A stretch of DNA of 64,000 bases, taken from Apostichopus japonicus (taxonomy: Eukaryota; Echinodermata; Holothuroidea; Aspidochirotida; Stichopodidae). The translations under genes were made by a program, and so were the position numbers. The stretch covers positions 7,237,001 to 7,301,000 of the forward strand of contig NC_092570.1 in assembly GCF_037975245.1 (NCBI RefSeq). Reading direction: 5' to 3'. Every line of letters starts with the position of its first letter. Position 1 is the stretch's first letter. Below are positions 25,026-36,012 of the stretch, in pieces. Under the pieces are notes generated by a model. That model was given only the letters and a program-made list of their open reading frames with translations. It had not been told where the DNA came from and did not search any database.

Positions 25026-27057
25026 GGTCAATTCCATGATAAGGTCAACATCATACCAAAAAATTTAAAATCATTGTACATTAAAATTGTATAAGTTTCC
25101 AATAAATAGAATACTTGTAGTTACTAAAAATAATTTTTTCACCCCTGAAACATCATTTGTTTGATTATGGGGTCGGTAATAACAAATGGTTCCCGTAGTA
25201 ACTAAATTATGAAAAATTCAGTGAAATTTCATTTTGTGCAGATTTGTACATATTAATCATAGGTATCATCAGTGTTTTGGACTAATTATATTTGCTATAG
25301 CATAGTGCTCACTTAATAGCTTCAATTTTTTTTCTACATCAAGGCATTAGACAATAGTGGTGAATTGAAAACACCCTCGATTTACTGTCACGCGAGTCAC
25401 AAAATTTACTGTTTTTGTTTTTTTTCTCCTTGCCTGCACAATAGTTTTACTCCAAATAATGAATATCAAGTCTTCACATAGATACCAAAAGGATTACTGA
25501 ATTTTCCTTTCCAGAAGATATTCAAATTTTGCGGAAAATCACCCTTTACGAATGTCACGCGAGTCACGTCACGCGAGTCACGTCAATTCAAGATAGTGTT
25601 TCTACCTATTAACTGTGTGTTGGACTAATTATATTTGCTATAGCATAGTGCTCACTTTATAGCTTCAATTTTATTTTGACATCAAGGCATTAGACAACAG
25701 TGGTAAATTGAAAACAGTAAACACCCTCGATTTACTGCCACGTGAGTCACAAAATTTACTGTTTTTGGTTTTTTCTCCTTGCCTGCACAATAGTTTTACT
25801 TCAAATAATGAATATCACGTCTTCACATAGAGACCAAAAGGATTACTGAATTTTCCTTTTCAGAAGATATTCAAATTTTGCAGAAAATCACCCTTTACGA
25901 ATGTCACGCGAGTCACGTCACGCGAGTCACGTCAAATGAAGATAGTGTTTCTACCTATTTACTGTGTGAAATTTACAGGGATGTTATAGTTTGATGAATG
26001 AATCACTGATTAAAGATATCATATATGCATTCCCCATTAATTAGGCAACTTGAATAATATGGGCACACATAATGCAACTAATTATGATAATTTCATTTGA
26101 AATATCAGGATTTAAATTCATTAATATTTATTCGCAATATAATGCCTATTTTATCACCACGTTTGGAAAGTTAGCACTTGTCATTGATTTTTTAGTAATA
26201 TTCAAAAACATCATCTATATTTGTATCTGCCAATGCCATGTGCTATGACTTGACAACCTTAAGGTTTTAACTGCTCAATCATTCCCAAAATCCTATGAGC
26301 GAATGTATCTTCTCAAATATTACACTTATGGTTTATTCAAATATGACAAATGAGAATGGTAATTTGAATCACATTTTGATAGATCTCTTTCTTCTATAAC
26401 TCTCAAATGAGTGACTTCAACAGACTAAATATTGTTATAAATATTAATTGACAAGATATATTGCCTGAACAACTGTACTACCCGTACAGTATATTACCTA
26501 CTGTCTGCAGTCATGAAGGAAACTCGGGGACATAATATCATCTGGACATTCCCAAGGGAAGTACCTTTTGGACACTTTCTAGACCAATGAATGTTATATT
26601 TCACTATGCAAGATCTATACCTTTGATTCACTACTGCATTTGATCTAGAACTATCCGAAAAGTGAACTTGTCACGAGAGTCACGTTTTCTTGTCACGCGA
26701 GTCACAATACATCTTCATCGTTATTTTCATGCGTTACAACATTTTTTCAAAGTTGCATAGCAATTGAGGTAGAGGTGTTTTTCAACTTCGGTATGATTAC
26801 AAAAAGTGATTGGAAATATTTTAATAAGACATAAGAAATCGAACATTTGTGTGTGCATTCTGATTTTTGCTAATAGTAACTGTCACGCGAGTCACGTTTA
26901 GTTTTTTGCCAATTTCACCCCCAATACTTGAGGTATAAATATTTTTTGTCTACTGTTGTAAGCATTAAGGCGTACCTTACTGACTACATGAATGCTTTTC
27001 TCCCAGGTAATTTCTTTATTTGTTTAATGATATCAAATAGAGAGGAATTTTAGTAAA
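25026..27057. other. 2-kb island with repeated GTCACGCGAGTCAC motif
   Basis: Not found elsewhere in the window. It lies between two copies of the C-type gene 3' end. Nine same-strand copies (two variant) of GTCACGCGAGTCAC start at 25387, 25554, 25568, 25737, 25903, 25917, 26670, 26692 and 26882. A ~343-bp direct duplication covers 25281-25965. No coding frame was seen. It could be a mobile element or satellite piece; terminal structures were not recognised. Confidence 0.7.
25281..25965. repeat. 343-bp tandem duplication carrying GTCACGCGAGTCAC
   Basis: The segment from actaattatatttgctatag at 25281 recurs from 25624 with few differences. Each copy ends with the double motif (25554-25581 and 25903-25930). 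Confidence 0.9.
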
Positions 27058-27065
27058 AATGTATT

Positions 27066-28448
27066 TTACTGTACAGTTTCGTATTGTTGAACTGTCGGTG
27101 TTCCATAAGATTGCCTTGGTAACTCTCTGGTGTTAAGCTCTCTTTGGTCTGCATAGTCATACGTGTTATTTGTATTGTTAGTTATGGTAGTATCGTACAT
27201 TGTTTGGTCTGTGGTATTATGTATCCTCATAGAATAGGCTGCAGCTGCTGCTGGATTTTCGTTCTCTTCGTTTTCTGCACTTTTCGACGCATTCTTTCTA
27301 TCCTTAATTTGAAACATGTAAATAGAAGTGCTATAAACAGTCGATGGTACAGTCAATGGAAGCTCACCTTCATTCTTCATTGAATGCGGTACTTGATTAC
27401 TATCTGTACGGTCTTCCTGTATTGCTTGATATGAACTTCCTGAGTTTGCAGTATCGGATGATCTACTAAAGACTACAATTGTTTGAGCCAAGTCGTTTCC
27501 CACCTGTGTTGTATTCTCCTTCTTGTTTACTCTTCCAGAGAAGTTATTATTCATCTTGTAAGTAATGACAGTCAAACTGAAGCAAACTATCAGCAAGACA
27601 GCCGCAGTAACTACAATAATAACAATCCACGTAGGTTTCTTTGCTGGCTGCTTACTAGTATCAGGTGGTGGTGAGGTATGACGTAATGTACTCATTGAAC
27701 GATTAAGACGTGTTGGTGGAACACTGGTAGATGATGTGCTAATATCGATCCCGCGAGAACAATTGAGATTGAAAATACAACTTTTCGAAGCTTCAAATGA
27801 ATAAGAACACTTGTATTGTCCCGTTAGATTTTCCTCGTTTATATTTTCATTAGACACACCTACGCTCTTCACTTCGCTTGGACTATTTTTAATTGCAAAT
27901 TCCGTAAATCTTGTCGAAGCAACTCCTAGCTCAAATATTTCCCATGTCTGAGGAACGAATTGACCAGTCGTGCTAAAGGTGTAACATAACAATTGAAAAC
28001 TATTTTCATATTCATTACACTTAGACAAACACTGAGGCGATTCAGTAACAACATTGAGTTCATACGTCTCCTCCATTGTTTTGTCTCCATTCTGTACAAG
28101 ACATTTATATATTCCTTTGTGCTGAATGGTTACATTGCTAATTTCCATATTCAGTGAACAAGACGAAGAACTTTTAGCAAAAACATATTTCTGGAACTGA
28201 AGCCTTCCTTCCTCGTAGATAACGGTGTCATTAAAAAACATCGATATATTACAGGTTGTCAAACCATCCCACACACACTGTAAAGTAAATTTCTCTCCAG
28301 GAAAGATGACGTCACTAAATTGTCTGAATCCTTCTGCAGGACCAAGATGTACGGAGTTGGTTTGTACTGAAGCTACAAGAAGTATATGAATAATGGTGCC
28401 ATACATACAGTAAGAGATAACTCGAAGATCATACATGCTTTCCATCAT
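27066..28448 (-). CDS. C-type two-Ig transmembrane receptor (460 aa, single exon)
   Basis: Signal peptide 1-31; Ig-like domain 1 about 40-134 (C58, C66, C97, C116); Ig-like domain 2 about 138-232 (C140, C144, C155, W169, C214 in QYKC); stalk; transmembrane helix at 274-297 (WIVIIVVTAAVLLIVCFSLT). The tail shares its membrane-proximal part with A/B genes (NDLAQT...SSYQAIQ) and then switches to a different end: KDRKNASKSAENEENENP, an alanine run, then Y405, Y418, Y430, Y432, Y448 and Y456 in QQYETVQ. There is no classical ITIM. YETV could be an SH2-type site, but that is inference. The role is inferred to be that of a cell-surface immune-type receptor paired with the ITIM-bearing A/B genes. Confidence 0.85.
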   Translation of the reverse strand: MMESMYDLRVISYCMYGTIIHILLVASVQTNSVHLGPAEGFRQFSDVIFPGEKFTLQCVWDGLTTCNISMFFNDTVIYEEGRLQFQKYVFAKSSSSCSLNMEISNVTIQHKGIYKCLVQNGDKTMEETYELNVVTESPQCLSKCNEYENSFQLLCYTFSTTGQFVPQTWEIFELGVASTRFTEFAIKNSPSEVKSVGVSNENINEENLTGQYKCSYSFEASKSCIFNLNCSRGIDISTSSTSVPPTRLNRSMSTLRHTSPPPDTSKQPAKKPTWIVIIVVTAAVLLIVCFSLTVITYKMNNNFSGRVNKKENTTQVGNDLAQTIVVFSRSSDTANSGSSYQAIQEDRTDSNQVPHSMKNEGELPLTVPSTVYSTSIYMFQIKDRKNASKSAENEENENPAAAAAYSMRIHNTTDQTMYDTTITNNTNNTYDYADQRELNTRELPRQSYGTPTVQQYETVQ

Positions 28449-28583
28449 CTCTTACACTGAACAATAGAATTGTCTGAAAAACTGCGACAGATCGCTTTTA
28501 CTTAAATCCGCTGCCAACAGAACTCCTCTTACACGATATAAATGGCTGTGACAAATACACGTTGTATTTTATGAAATTTAATA

Positions 28584-28620
28584 TGATCGGAAGACATCTG
28601 CAATACAGTGACACGAACAG
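28584..28620 (-). promoter_or_regulatory. Conserved 5' block of C-type gene
   Basis: The + strand reads gatcggaagacatctgcaat then acagtgacacgaacag, about 136-172 bp before the start. It is a C-type variant of the block seen before every receptor gene. Confidence 0.4.
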
Positions 28621-28667
28621 AAAAAACAAAATCCACGCGAAAATAAATTAACAACAAATAATAAACT

Positions 28668-28849
28668 CCATTCCGTGCACACTATAACTAAAAAGAGCTC
28701 TCCGGGTAAAGAAGACGTCACTTTACTCTGTGAATCCTTCTGAAGGTCCAAGATATAAGGACGTAGTTTGTACTGAAGCTTCAAGAAGCATATGAGTTAA
28801 TGGCGCTATGCATGTAGTAAGATATAAATCGACGACGATAGATGTCCAT
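28668..28849 (-). pseudogene. 5' end relic of receptor gene upstream of 27066 gene
   Basis: Degenerate copy of the first ~60 codons. The + strand keeps aagagctctcc and aatccttctgaaggtccaag, and the reverse reading gives PGELFLVIVCTEW against FPGELFILQCVWDG in intact copies. The same relic lies upstream of the 61021 gene (62636-62817), so it predates duplication of the C-type unit. Confidence 0.75.
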
Positions 28850-29442
28850 AACATCAATGTAATTTACACTGAATCCAATTCACAGAAAGACCAGCATATA
28901 TTTATCATAGATCTCCTCTCCAATTGTCAATAGAACACCCCCTGACACTTACTTAACGACGGTGAAATATATTACAGTGCTAACAACATATAATTCATAT
29001 GATCGATACCAAAAATTAGAGTAAAGTGAAGCAGGAAGCAATAAATCCAACCTATTACAACACATTTACACGCAATTTCACTTTTACATTGAGAAACTAA
29101 TTGTGTTAGCCTGAGGTACGTTGTTCGAGTAAAGTTTGAACATGAACTACAAGTAAAGATCTGTTTCAAAAAGAATGATATTTGTAACTTCCTCATTCCT
29201 AGTTCAGCAATGCATTCATTGAGAGTGTGACACGTCTTATCTTCATTCAATGATATTCTTTCAATAGTTCCTTTTTGTCAGTAATTAAATATCAAGTTAG
29301 AGAGCTATAAGCGCTTTTTAATAGGAACACGTATGAACGTAACATATCGCAAAGTAAAGCATTATAATTCATTGACAGACTATTTCAAATCATTCCGTGA
29401 CTCATTTTACTGACTAAATTAAATATGGTTATATATCCGGTG

Positions 29443-29580
29443 ATATGTATCCTCCATTGTTGTATCTCCATTCTGTATCCGGCATTTATATATACCTTTG
29501 TGTTGAATGGTTACATTGTTAAATGTAATATCCAGTGAACAAGACAAAGAACCTTTAGCAAAAGCATACTCCTAACCTGA
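29443..29580 (-). pseudogene. Relic of receptor Ig domain 1
   Basis: On the - strand this covers the end of Ig-like domain 1, including the QHKGIYKC-like and NGDTTMED-like region (+ strand atgtatcctccattgttgta, then catttatatatacctttgtg). No start or continuation is present on either side. Confidence 0.75.
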
Positions 29581-30794
29581 ACTGTGTCGTCTTACTTTGC
29601 AACCTACAATGTTTATGTACACTCACTTCCAAAAGTCACAATTTGTAGACATGCAATCTTGTTTTAAAGTTTGCTGTTATGTAAATGTTCATTTCATCAC
29701 TACGTTATATTATTTTACTTTAGCCTACTACGATGAGGAGGTAGGGTGCAAGTAGTCCTTTCGTGGTCACTGCGCTGCTGCCTTGGTGAAAGGAGTTGTT
29801 TCGAAACCATTGAAAGAACAGATTTAACCAAACTTCATTCCAAATTCGCAAACCAGAAATTCCAGAACCACAGCACACTCTAATGTCATTTTTCCGTCGG
29901 TATTTTGCGAGGCTACAAACGCTCAGCTCGCTGTCCCTATATATGATAGTGGTGACAGTTGTATACCCTAGCTGTTATTACTAATAATTATCAGTGTTAG
30001 CAAAGGCAAACAGGATATTGGAATTGGAAAAGCTAGTTGTAATGTTGTTCGCAAAATGAAAAATATATAAAAGAAACTCATCGAAAAAAAAACATCGGCA
30101 GAGAACGTTTAGTCAATCGTTGTAATATAAGATAGCTCTATGTCTTTGGAGAACACAATGGAATTCTTATTACGTGAAGAAGTACAAGCTTCCTGGTAGG
30201 CTTACGGAAAACTGAGAATGCCATCATGACTGGTGAACGTGTAAACTATCAACTGAGGGGTAGCATACTATTATACTTCGCGAATTATGCGACGCAACTG
30301 TATAAACGTCCCTTTAGTTTGACGACAAGACATAAATAATAATAACAATAATACTAAATAATAATGGAAGATAATAGGAAGTGAACCGGTTCAATGAAAC
30401 CTTATGGTTAAGCTCTAGCTTTAGGTACCTTTAACGGGAAGGCACGTTGTAGTGCTTTTGCGAGTATACCATAAGCTGTCCCACTCTACATAGGTGCAAC
30501 TTAAAAATACCAAGTATAAAATAGAACTAACTAAGGTTTTATTCGTACGGTCTATAATAACAACTGTTAACATGTAAGTCTTCGGGAGAGTATTGGAGAG
30601 CATATTTGCATAACACTTCATTATCGCATGGATTTTTAAAGTATTCCTGTCCGTCTGACTTAATAACAGTTGTTGTCCGATCGTAAAATCAACGTGTGTT
30701 AGTCACAGCCATTGATATCGTTAGAGGTGTTCTTTTGTCAGCGGAATAGCGATCTGTCGCAGTTTTCAGACAATTCGATTGCTGAGTGTAAGAG
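29581..30794. repeat. Inverted copy of block beta (5' flank of + strand gene)
   Basis: About 29700-30790 is the reverse complement of about 15435-16500 and 37621-38700. It includes the cacgaaaggactacttgcac landmark and the 5' UTR region. This shows the gene at 30795 was inverted together with its promoter. Confidence 0.8.
30646..30692 (+). promoter_or_regulatory. Conserved 5' block of inverted receptor gene
   Basis: Reads tcctgtccgtctgacttaat then aacagttgttgtccgatcg, 103-149 bp before the ATG. It is the + strand counterpart of the block upstream of the - strand genes. Confidence 0.4.
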
Positions 30795-31951
30795 ATGATG
30801 GGAAGCACGTATAATCTCCGACTTGTCTCTTACTGTATGTATGGCGCCATTATTCATATACTTCTTGTAGCTTCAGTACAAACCACCTCCATACATCTTG
30901 GTCCTGCAGAAGTATTCAGACAATTTAGTGACGTCATCTTTCCCGGCGAGTACTTTATTTTACAGTGTGTGTGGGATGGATTGACAACCTGTAACATATC
31001 AATGCTTATCAATGACACCTCTATCTACGAGGAAGGAGGGCTTAAGTCTAATGATTATATTTTTATAAAATTGAATCGTCCTGTTTACTGAGTATTACGT
31101 TTATCAATATAACTGTTCAGCACAAAGGAGTATGTAAATGCCGGATACAGAATGGATACACAACAATGGAGGACACATACAACCTCAATGTTGTTACGGA
31201 ATGGCCTCAGTGCTTGGCTAAGTTTAATGAATCTGATAATAGCTTTCAATTGTTCTGTTACACATTTAGTCAGACGGGTCAAAACGTTCCTCAGACATGG
31301 GAAATAATTGAACCAGGGGACACTTCGAAGACATTTTCAAACTTCACAATTCAACATCGTCCAAGCATATCTGTTGTGAAGATTGTGGGAGTTTCACATT
31401 CGGAAATCACAGATGAGAATCTAACCGATCTATACAAGTGTTCTCATTCAAATGACTCTTCACGAAGTTGCTTCTTTACTTTCAATTCTCCCATGATCCC
31501 ATCACTAACTCCACTCCCCGATACAAGGTCCTCGGGTCCTTCTGACCAACAGTCTGAGCAAGTAGTTACAGGACCAGTGACTGCACCATCGACTACTAAA
31601 AAGAGGGTACCACAACAAACATCATTCAAGCTCGTAGGTATTGGGTTGTCATGTGCAGTTGTTGGCTTTATAGTGCCATTTATTTCACTTTTATTTACGT
31701 GTTTCAAACTAAAGGATAGGAAGAATGCGTCGAAAACTGCAGAAAACGAAGAGAACGAAGATCCTGCAGCAGCTGCAGCTTATTCTATGAGGATATATAA
31801 TGACACAGACCAAACAATGTACGAGACTACCATAACTAACAATACAAATAACACGTACGACTATGCAGACCAAAGAGAACTTAACACTAGAGAGTTACCA
31901 AGGCAATCTTATGGAACGCCGACAGTTCAACAATACGAAACTGTACAGTAA
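30795..31951 (+). pseudogene. C-tailed receptor gene on + strand, frameshifted in Ig domain 1
   Basis: The start MMGSTYNLRLVSYCMYGAII and the first half of Ig-like domain 1 are open to about 31070. An A run at 31067-31070 is one base shorter than in paralogues, giving an early stop at 31089-31091. The rest is open in another frame to TAA at 31949-31951. In the shifted part the domain-1 motif YKC has become CKC, a second change at a structural position. The transmembrane helix (FKLVGIGLSCAVVGFIVPFI) differs from all other copies, but the tail from KDRKNASK to QQYETVQ is the C type. It is the only long copy on the + strand. A homopolymer sequencing error is possible; the Tyr-to-Cys change argues for real decay. 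Confidence 0.85.
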
Positions 31952-33335
31952 AAAAAAATACTGAGATGCAAGCGTTATCAATAAAGACGGAATCGTTGTA
32001 TTTAACGACTATTAATATACGTACTTAATATTAAAACGTATTTGGCGGAAACGGAACCAAATGACATGCATTATAGCGATAGAGACTAATGATGAAACTT
32101 ATCAAAGCTTTCCCGAGTCAAAGAAAAAAGCAAACAGTTTTTATACTTGGCAAAACCCAAAGCGCCGTTGGTTTCAACCATTAGATGTGTGGACTTGGTC
32201 AAGTCCTTTAGTATTATTCTCTATATGTTTATGAAAGAACATCGAAAGGGGCAAAATCTTGCTAATGGAATAATATCTTTCTCAGCTGCTTTGATCTGAT
32301 TGTTACCCACATCTTCATCACATATTTTAATTAATTGTTAGGTTAATTAATTGGTTTTCTTCTTCTTCTTTTATTTTAAGTTTGTGTTTGTGAATTACAT
32401 CTCGCCAGGACAACGAAACTTATTGTACAATGACATCATTGGCAACGAAAAAATATTTTCTATTTTCATGTCTTCTTTTTTTATATAATCTATTCATATT
32501 TTGTTTCTTCTCAAACTCCTAGCTAACAATGTGCTTAATATGATAACTGAACAATGTTGCTCTTTGTAGAGAGATGTGTGTAAAATCCTGTGAACCTACT
32601 TTGACTAAAAAAAAAGCAATGAAAGGAAACGAATAAAGAACTATTACAATATTGAACAACTTAAAATTTATATAAAGTCAGAATTTAAAACCGATATGAA
32701 TGAAGGTAATTTTGTATGCACCTTTATATTCTTATAATACTAAAGTGAAATGAATAGAGACAACTTTTAGAAAAGCTTTTGAAGTAATAAAAAGATTTGA
32801 ATCAAAACTTGATTAATTTCAATCTAACCAATTAAAATCAACATTTTAGGGACGCCTGTAAATATTTTAAGGAGTTCATGCTCATCCGTATAACTATATA
32901 TAAACCATGTTATTAAGAGAATGCTATATCGGTGTTGTGTGTTTGACCTTCAGCTATATATAACTTTCTATTTGAGATTTTTGTTGATTGTAAAAGTATA
33001 TTATAAGTATACTACGCACTACACAGAGAAATAAAAATGGTTACCTGCCTTCTTTGTTATATTGTTCAGTTGACGATTATGTCAGTTATTGGTTTCATTG
33101 TAAGTTTTATTTTGTATGTACATTGTAGAACAATGTGTGACGTCATTCACCAAAAAGTTTCTGACTTTTCATCGCTTTTAAAAACATCTTTATGTCATCA
33201 GTGCTCATTTACAACCCTATGTAATTGACATCAAATATCAGAAAATGGTATCGAGAATATCAATAATAATAATAATAATAATCAGGAAATGAACAATATG
33301 CCTATGAATTTAGAGCAGCTTCCCAAAATTGTCCA
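31952..33335. repeat. Inverted copy of block delta
   Basis: Reverse complement of about 23500-24868 and 60000-61020, downstream of the + strand gene. Contains an (AAT)n run at about 33264-33283. No gene was recognised; the frame 33037-33228 is short and unsupported. Confidence 0.75.
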
Positions 33336-34140
33336 AAAATAACTTTAACATGGCACGAGGTAAGCTGCATGGACTAAACAGTATTCTTTACTAACTCAAC
33401 CGGTATATTAATGGTCACATGCCACTAGAAGTGAAGCATGGGAAGGGGGAAGTAGGGGGCGCACGACCTGGTGAGCAATAGTATTCGTGCGAAGGCACGC
33501 GAGGACTACCTAAATTCGAAAATGTACTCGTGTACGGGTGTGAGACCATCGTGGAAGGCTCCTGCATTGTATATACCAATTATACAAGCACAAACAATAG
33601 ATGTCAAATCTTTGCGATCTCAGAAGAAGGAAGTTAATAGAGTACTTTAAGAGAAGCAGCTTTAAGGTTGGTCTGTACTATAACTTGAAGAATAGGTACT
33701 GAGTTTGTATGTGCTGTCCGTCACGGTTGAAGTTACCGGGTAATCTTCCTTGTAGCACTCTTGTTGTTTAGTGATTATAGAATTAACACCAAACCTTTCG
33801 TCATTATGGTAATGTACTGGATTCAACATAACCTACATATCTTTGACAAATATTTGTAAGCACCGGGTCGTGCAACTGTCGTATATATGACATCATTTTT
33901 CAATCGTTATATTACACTGATAAATTGAATCAATGCCGACCCTTGACTGTCCAAATTAAGAAACTACTATGGGTTCTTCTATTCAAGTTCGGTACTCTAA
34001 CTGATATTTTATCGAGAGTACGATAACTGCACGCGTAATGTGTACTTGAAAACTACCCGGATGTATCCTTTTTTTTGTTCCTTAAAGGAATTGAAATATG
34101 CCTTCATCCATCCCGATACCCCATTTCATCCACCCATCGA

Positions 34141-34245
34141 AGTAAAAAAAGCGAGAGGAGTTTTGGCGCCTGGATTCGATCCCCGGCCACGGCAGTTTGC
34201 TTTTGCCTCTCTCTTATATGGTCGCTTGCCTTGATTAGGAGCTTT
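34141..34245 (+). mobile_element. SINE-like piece with tRNA T-arm, copy 1
   Basis: The B-box gattcgatcc (34173-34182) lies in a partly decayed T-arm, followed by a (TA)n tail. It matches the better preserved copy at 50087-50190. No A-box was recognised upstream. Confidence 0.45.
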
Positions 34246-34257
34246 GAGTATTAGAAA

Positions 34258-34281
34258 CGAGCATGATATATATATGTATAA

Positions 34282-34324
<43 letters not shown>

Positions 34325-34345
34325 AATATATATATATATATACCT
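34258..34345. repeat. (TA)n microsatellite
   Basis: Nearly pure TA dinucleotides with few interruptions, directly after the SINE-like piece. Confidence 0.95.
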
Positions 34346-34469
34346 CACTATATTGTAAAGGGAAAAAACCGTTAAATGACAAACTGTCACTGATATAGAA
34401 ATACGAAATGATTGATCTTTCTCACTTGTTAATACGTTTTTCGATAGCTACATGAGGACTTTGACAAGT

Positions 34470-35665
34470 CTAAAATATAAAGTATAAGATAATAAACTAT
34501 CGCATGTTGTGGATTCTCTAGTAATTTAATTAATTCAGTCTAGGTTATACAATTTTATATAGCCTACGTTTAGTTTGGCCTACAAATTTCCACTTTGCGG
34601 ATTAAAAATATGTGTCAAATAAAATTTACAAATTTATCTTTACTATCTCTAAGAGCGTTGGTCAAATCATCTATAATTCAAAATATATACAAACAGCAAA
34701 TAAATGTTTATTGTACAAATATAAAAGAAAAATGGTTTCCGGTGCGCACTATCCTATAATGGAAAGCAGATAATCGTACTGGTGAGACGGTGTACAGTGG
34801 TAGGTGAAGGAGGACTGTGTGGCGTACTGTATCAGTAATAAAACATCATATCCAGGTAGTCCTCAATTTACGAACCATTCGTAGGTAATGGACAGAAGTG
34901 ACAAGAGTGTCGCCTGTAGATAACATGTATTGTACAACAGTCATACAATATAAGGCCTATCAATGAATAATGCACTGAACTTAGTAACACTTTGGAATAT
35001 CTCAAAATGGGACCTGTAGAATTCAAGGGTCCGAGAGTCGACAGATCTGTTATGCCTCTGGGCCCCCTTTTGTGACTATTCAGTTGCATTATAAATGTAT
35101 TTCAAAAAGGAGAATACATTATTCTTTTTCCATATATTCCCGAGCTACTTAATTGGCCCGGGCGCGGGATAAACTTTCGTTACCCCACTTTTGCGGTCAG
35201 GCCTGTGTACATGATGTATCATCCTCGGGAGGGGGGGTCAATAGAAACTTGTAAACTGATTGTACACAGAAATGGCGTACAATATATCACTATATTAGAA
35301 CGGACATATACATGCCAGACCCATTGTTGGTTTTACGTTATGTAACATTACCACATCAAGTTGGGCATTGGCATAAATATCGAGTCTTTGAAGTAAATAC
35401 AGAAACCGATGCACATAAGTTTGATAAAAACCATGCTTCGCTTTTGCTTATCAGTTATTTCAAACAAAACCATAAACTTAAAGTAAACTCTAAAAATCTA
35501 AACAAGCATTTGCAATCTCTGAGACATCAACTGCTTTAAGGTGTTCGCTCCTCATCCAACATATAAAGTTAATTTTGATAACCAACTCTCACAACTTTTA
35601 GTTTGAAGGCTAAAATGGGTGGGCAGGAAGGGGGTATACTGTTTACCTTTGAATCGTGTCAGTGT
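34470..35665. repeat. Array block alpha, copy 2
   Basis: Collinear with 12690-13873 and 51705-52918. It is the 3' flank of A-type genes. No gene was recognised. Confidence 0.8.
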
Positions 35666-35972
35666 CCTATGCTAGAGTTTCTTTTTTTGCTAGGATGAAG
35701 AACATCGTAACGAATGTCCTCCTCTGTCTTGTTATCTTCAAATGGCTCAGATACAGAACAGTCAACCAATTCGGTGGTATTTATCGGAGAATCTTCTTGG
35801 AAATAATCATCTTGGAATGTCAATTGATCAATATCGAACTGTTGAATATGGTTCACCTTGACTATAACGTAATTGATTGGCCTGGTAACGAGTAGGTCTT
35901 TTCATCAATTTCGCGTAAAGTTTGTCTGGTACTTCATCTTCATCGTTCATTGTGTTCGATTTGTGTTTATTT
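35666..35972 (-). pseudogene. A-type tail relic downstream of 36013 gene
   Basis: The - strand reading carries EPYS-like, DIDQLTFQDDYFQEDSP, TTELVDCSVSEPFED and EEDIRYDVLHPSK, matching the end of an A tail, with frameshift and altered stop. It directly follows the intact A gene, whose own last residues differ from its relatives. This suggests the tail end was duplicated in place and the original copy decayed. Confidence 0.8.
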
Positions 35973-36012
35973 TATGATTTTATTTTTGTTAATACAGAAA
36001 CCGATGCACGTC

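Larger units (their letters stand above)
28449..29420. repeat. Array block zeta, copy 1 (5' flank of C gene)
   Basis: Closely matches 62410-63280 in the same orientation, including the relic. Beyond the relic, 28850-29420 has no recognisable gene. Confidence 0.75.
33336..34469. repeat. Copy of part of block gamma, SINE piece and TA run
   Basis: 33360-34060 matches 21400-22140, 44640-45330, 49290-49990 and 56880-57620 in direct orientation. It is followed by a tRNA T-arm-like piece and a (TA)n run at 34258-34345. No coding sequence was seen. Confidence 0.7.

Noticed and set aside
25281-25965. CRISPR-like spaced repeats
   Set aside because: The genome is clearly animal and the repeats are doublets inside a 343-bp duplication, without regular spacers.
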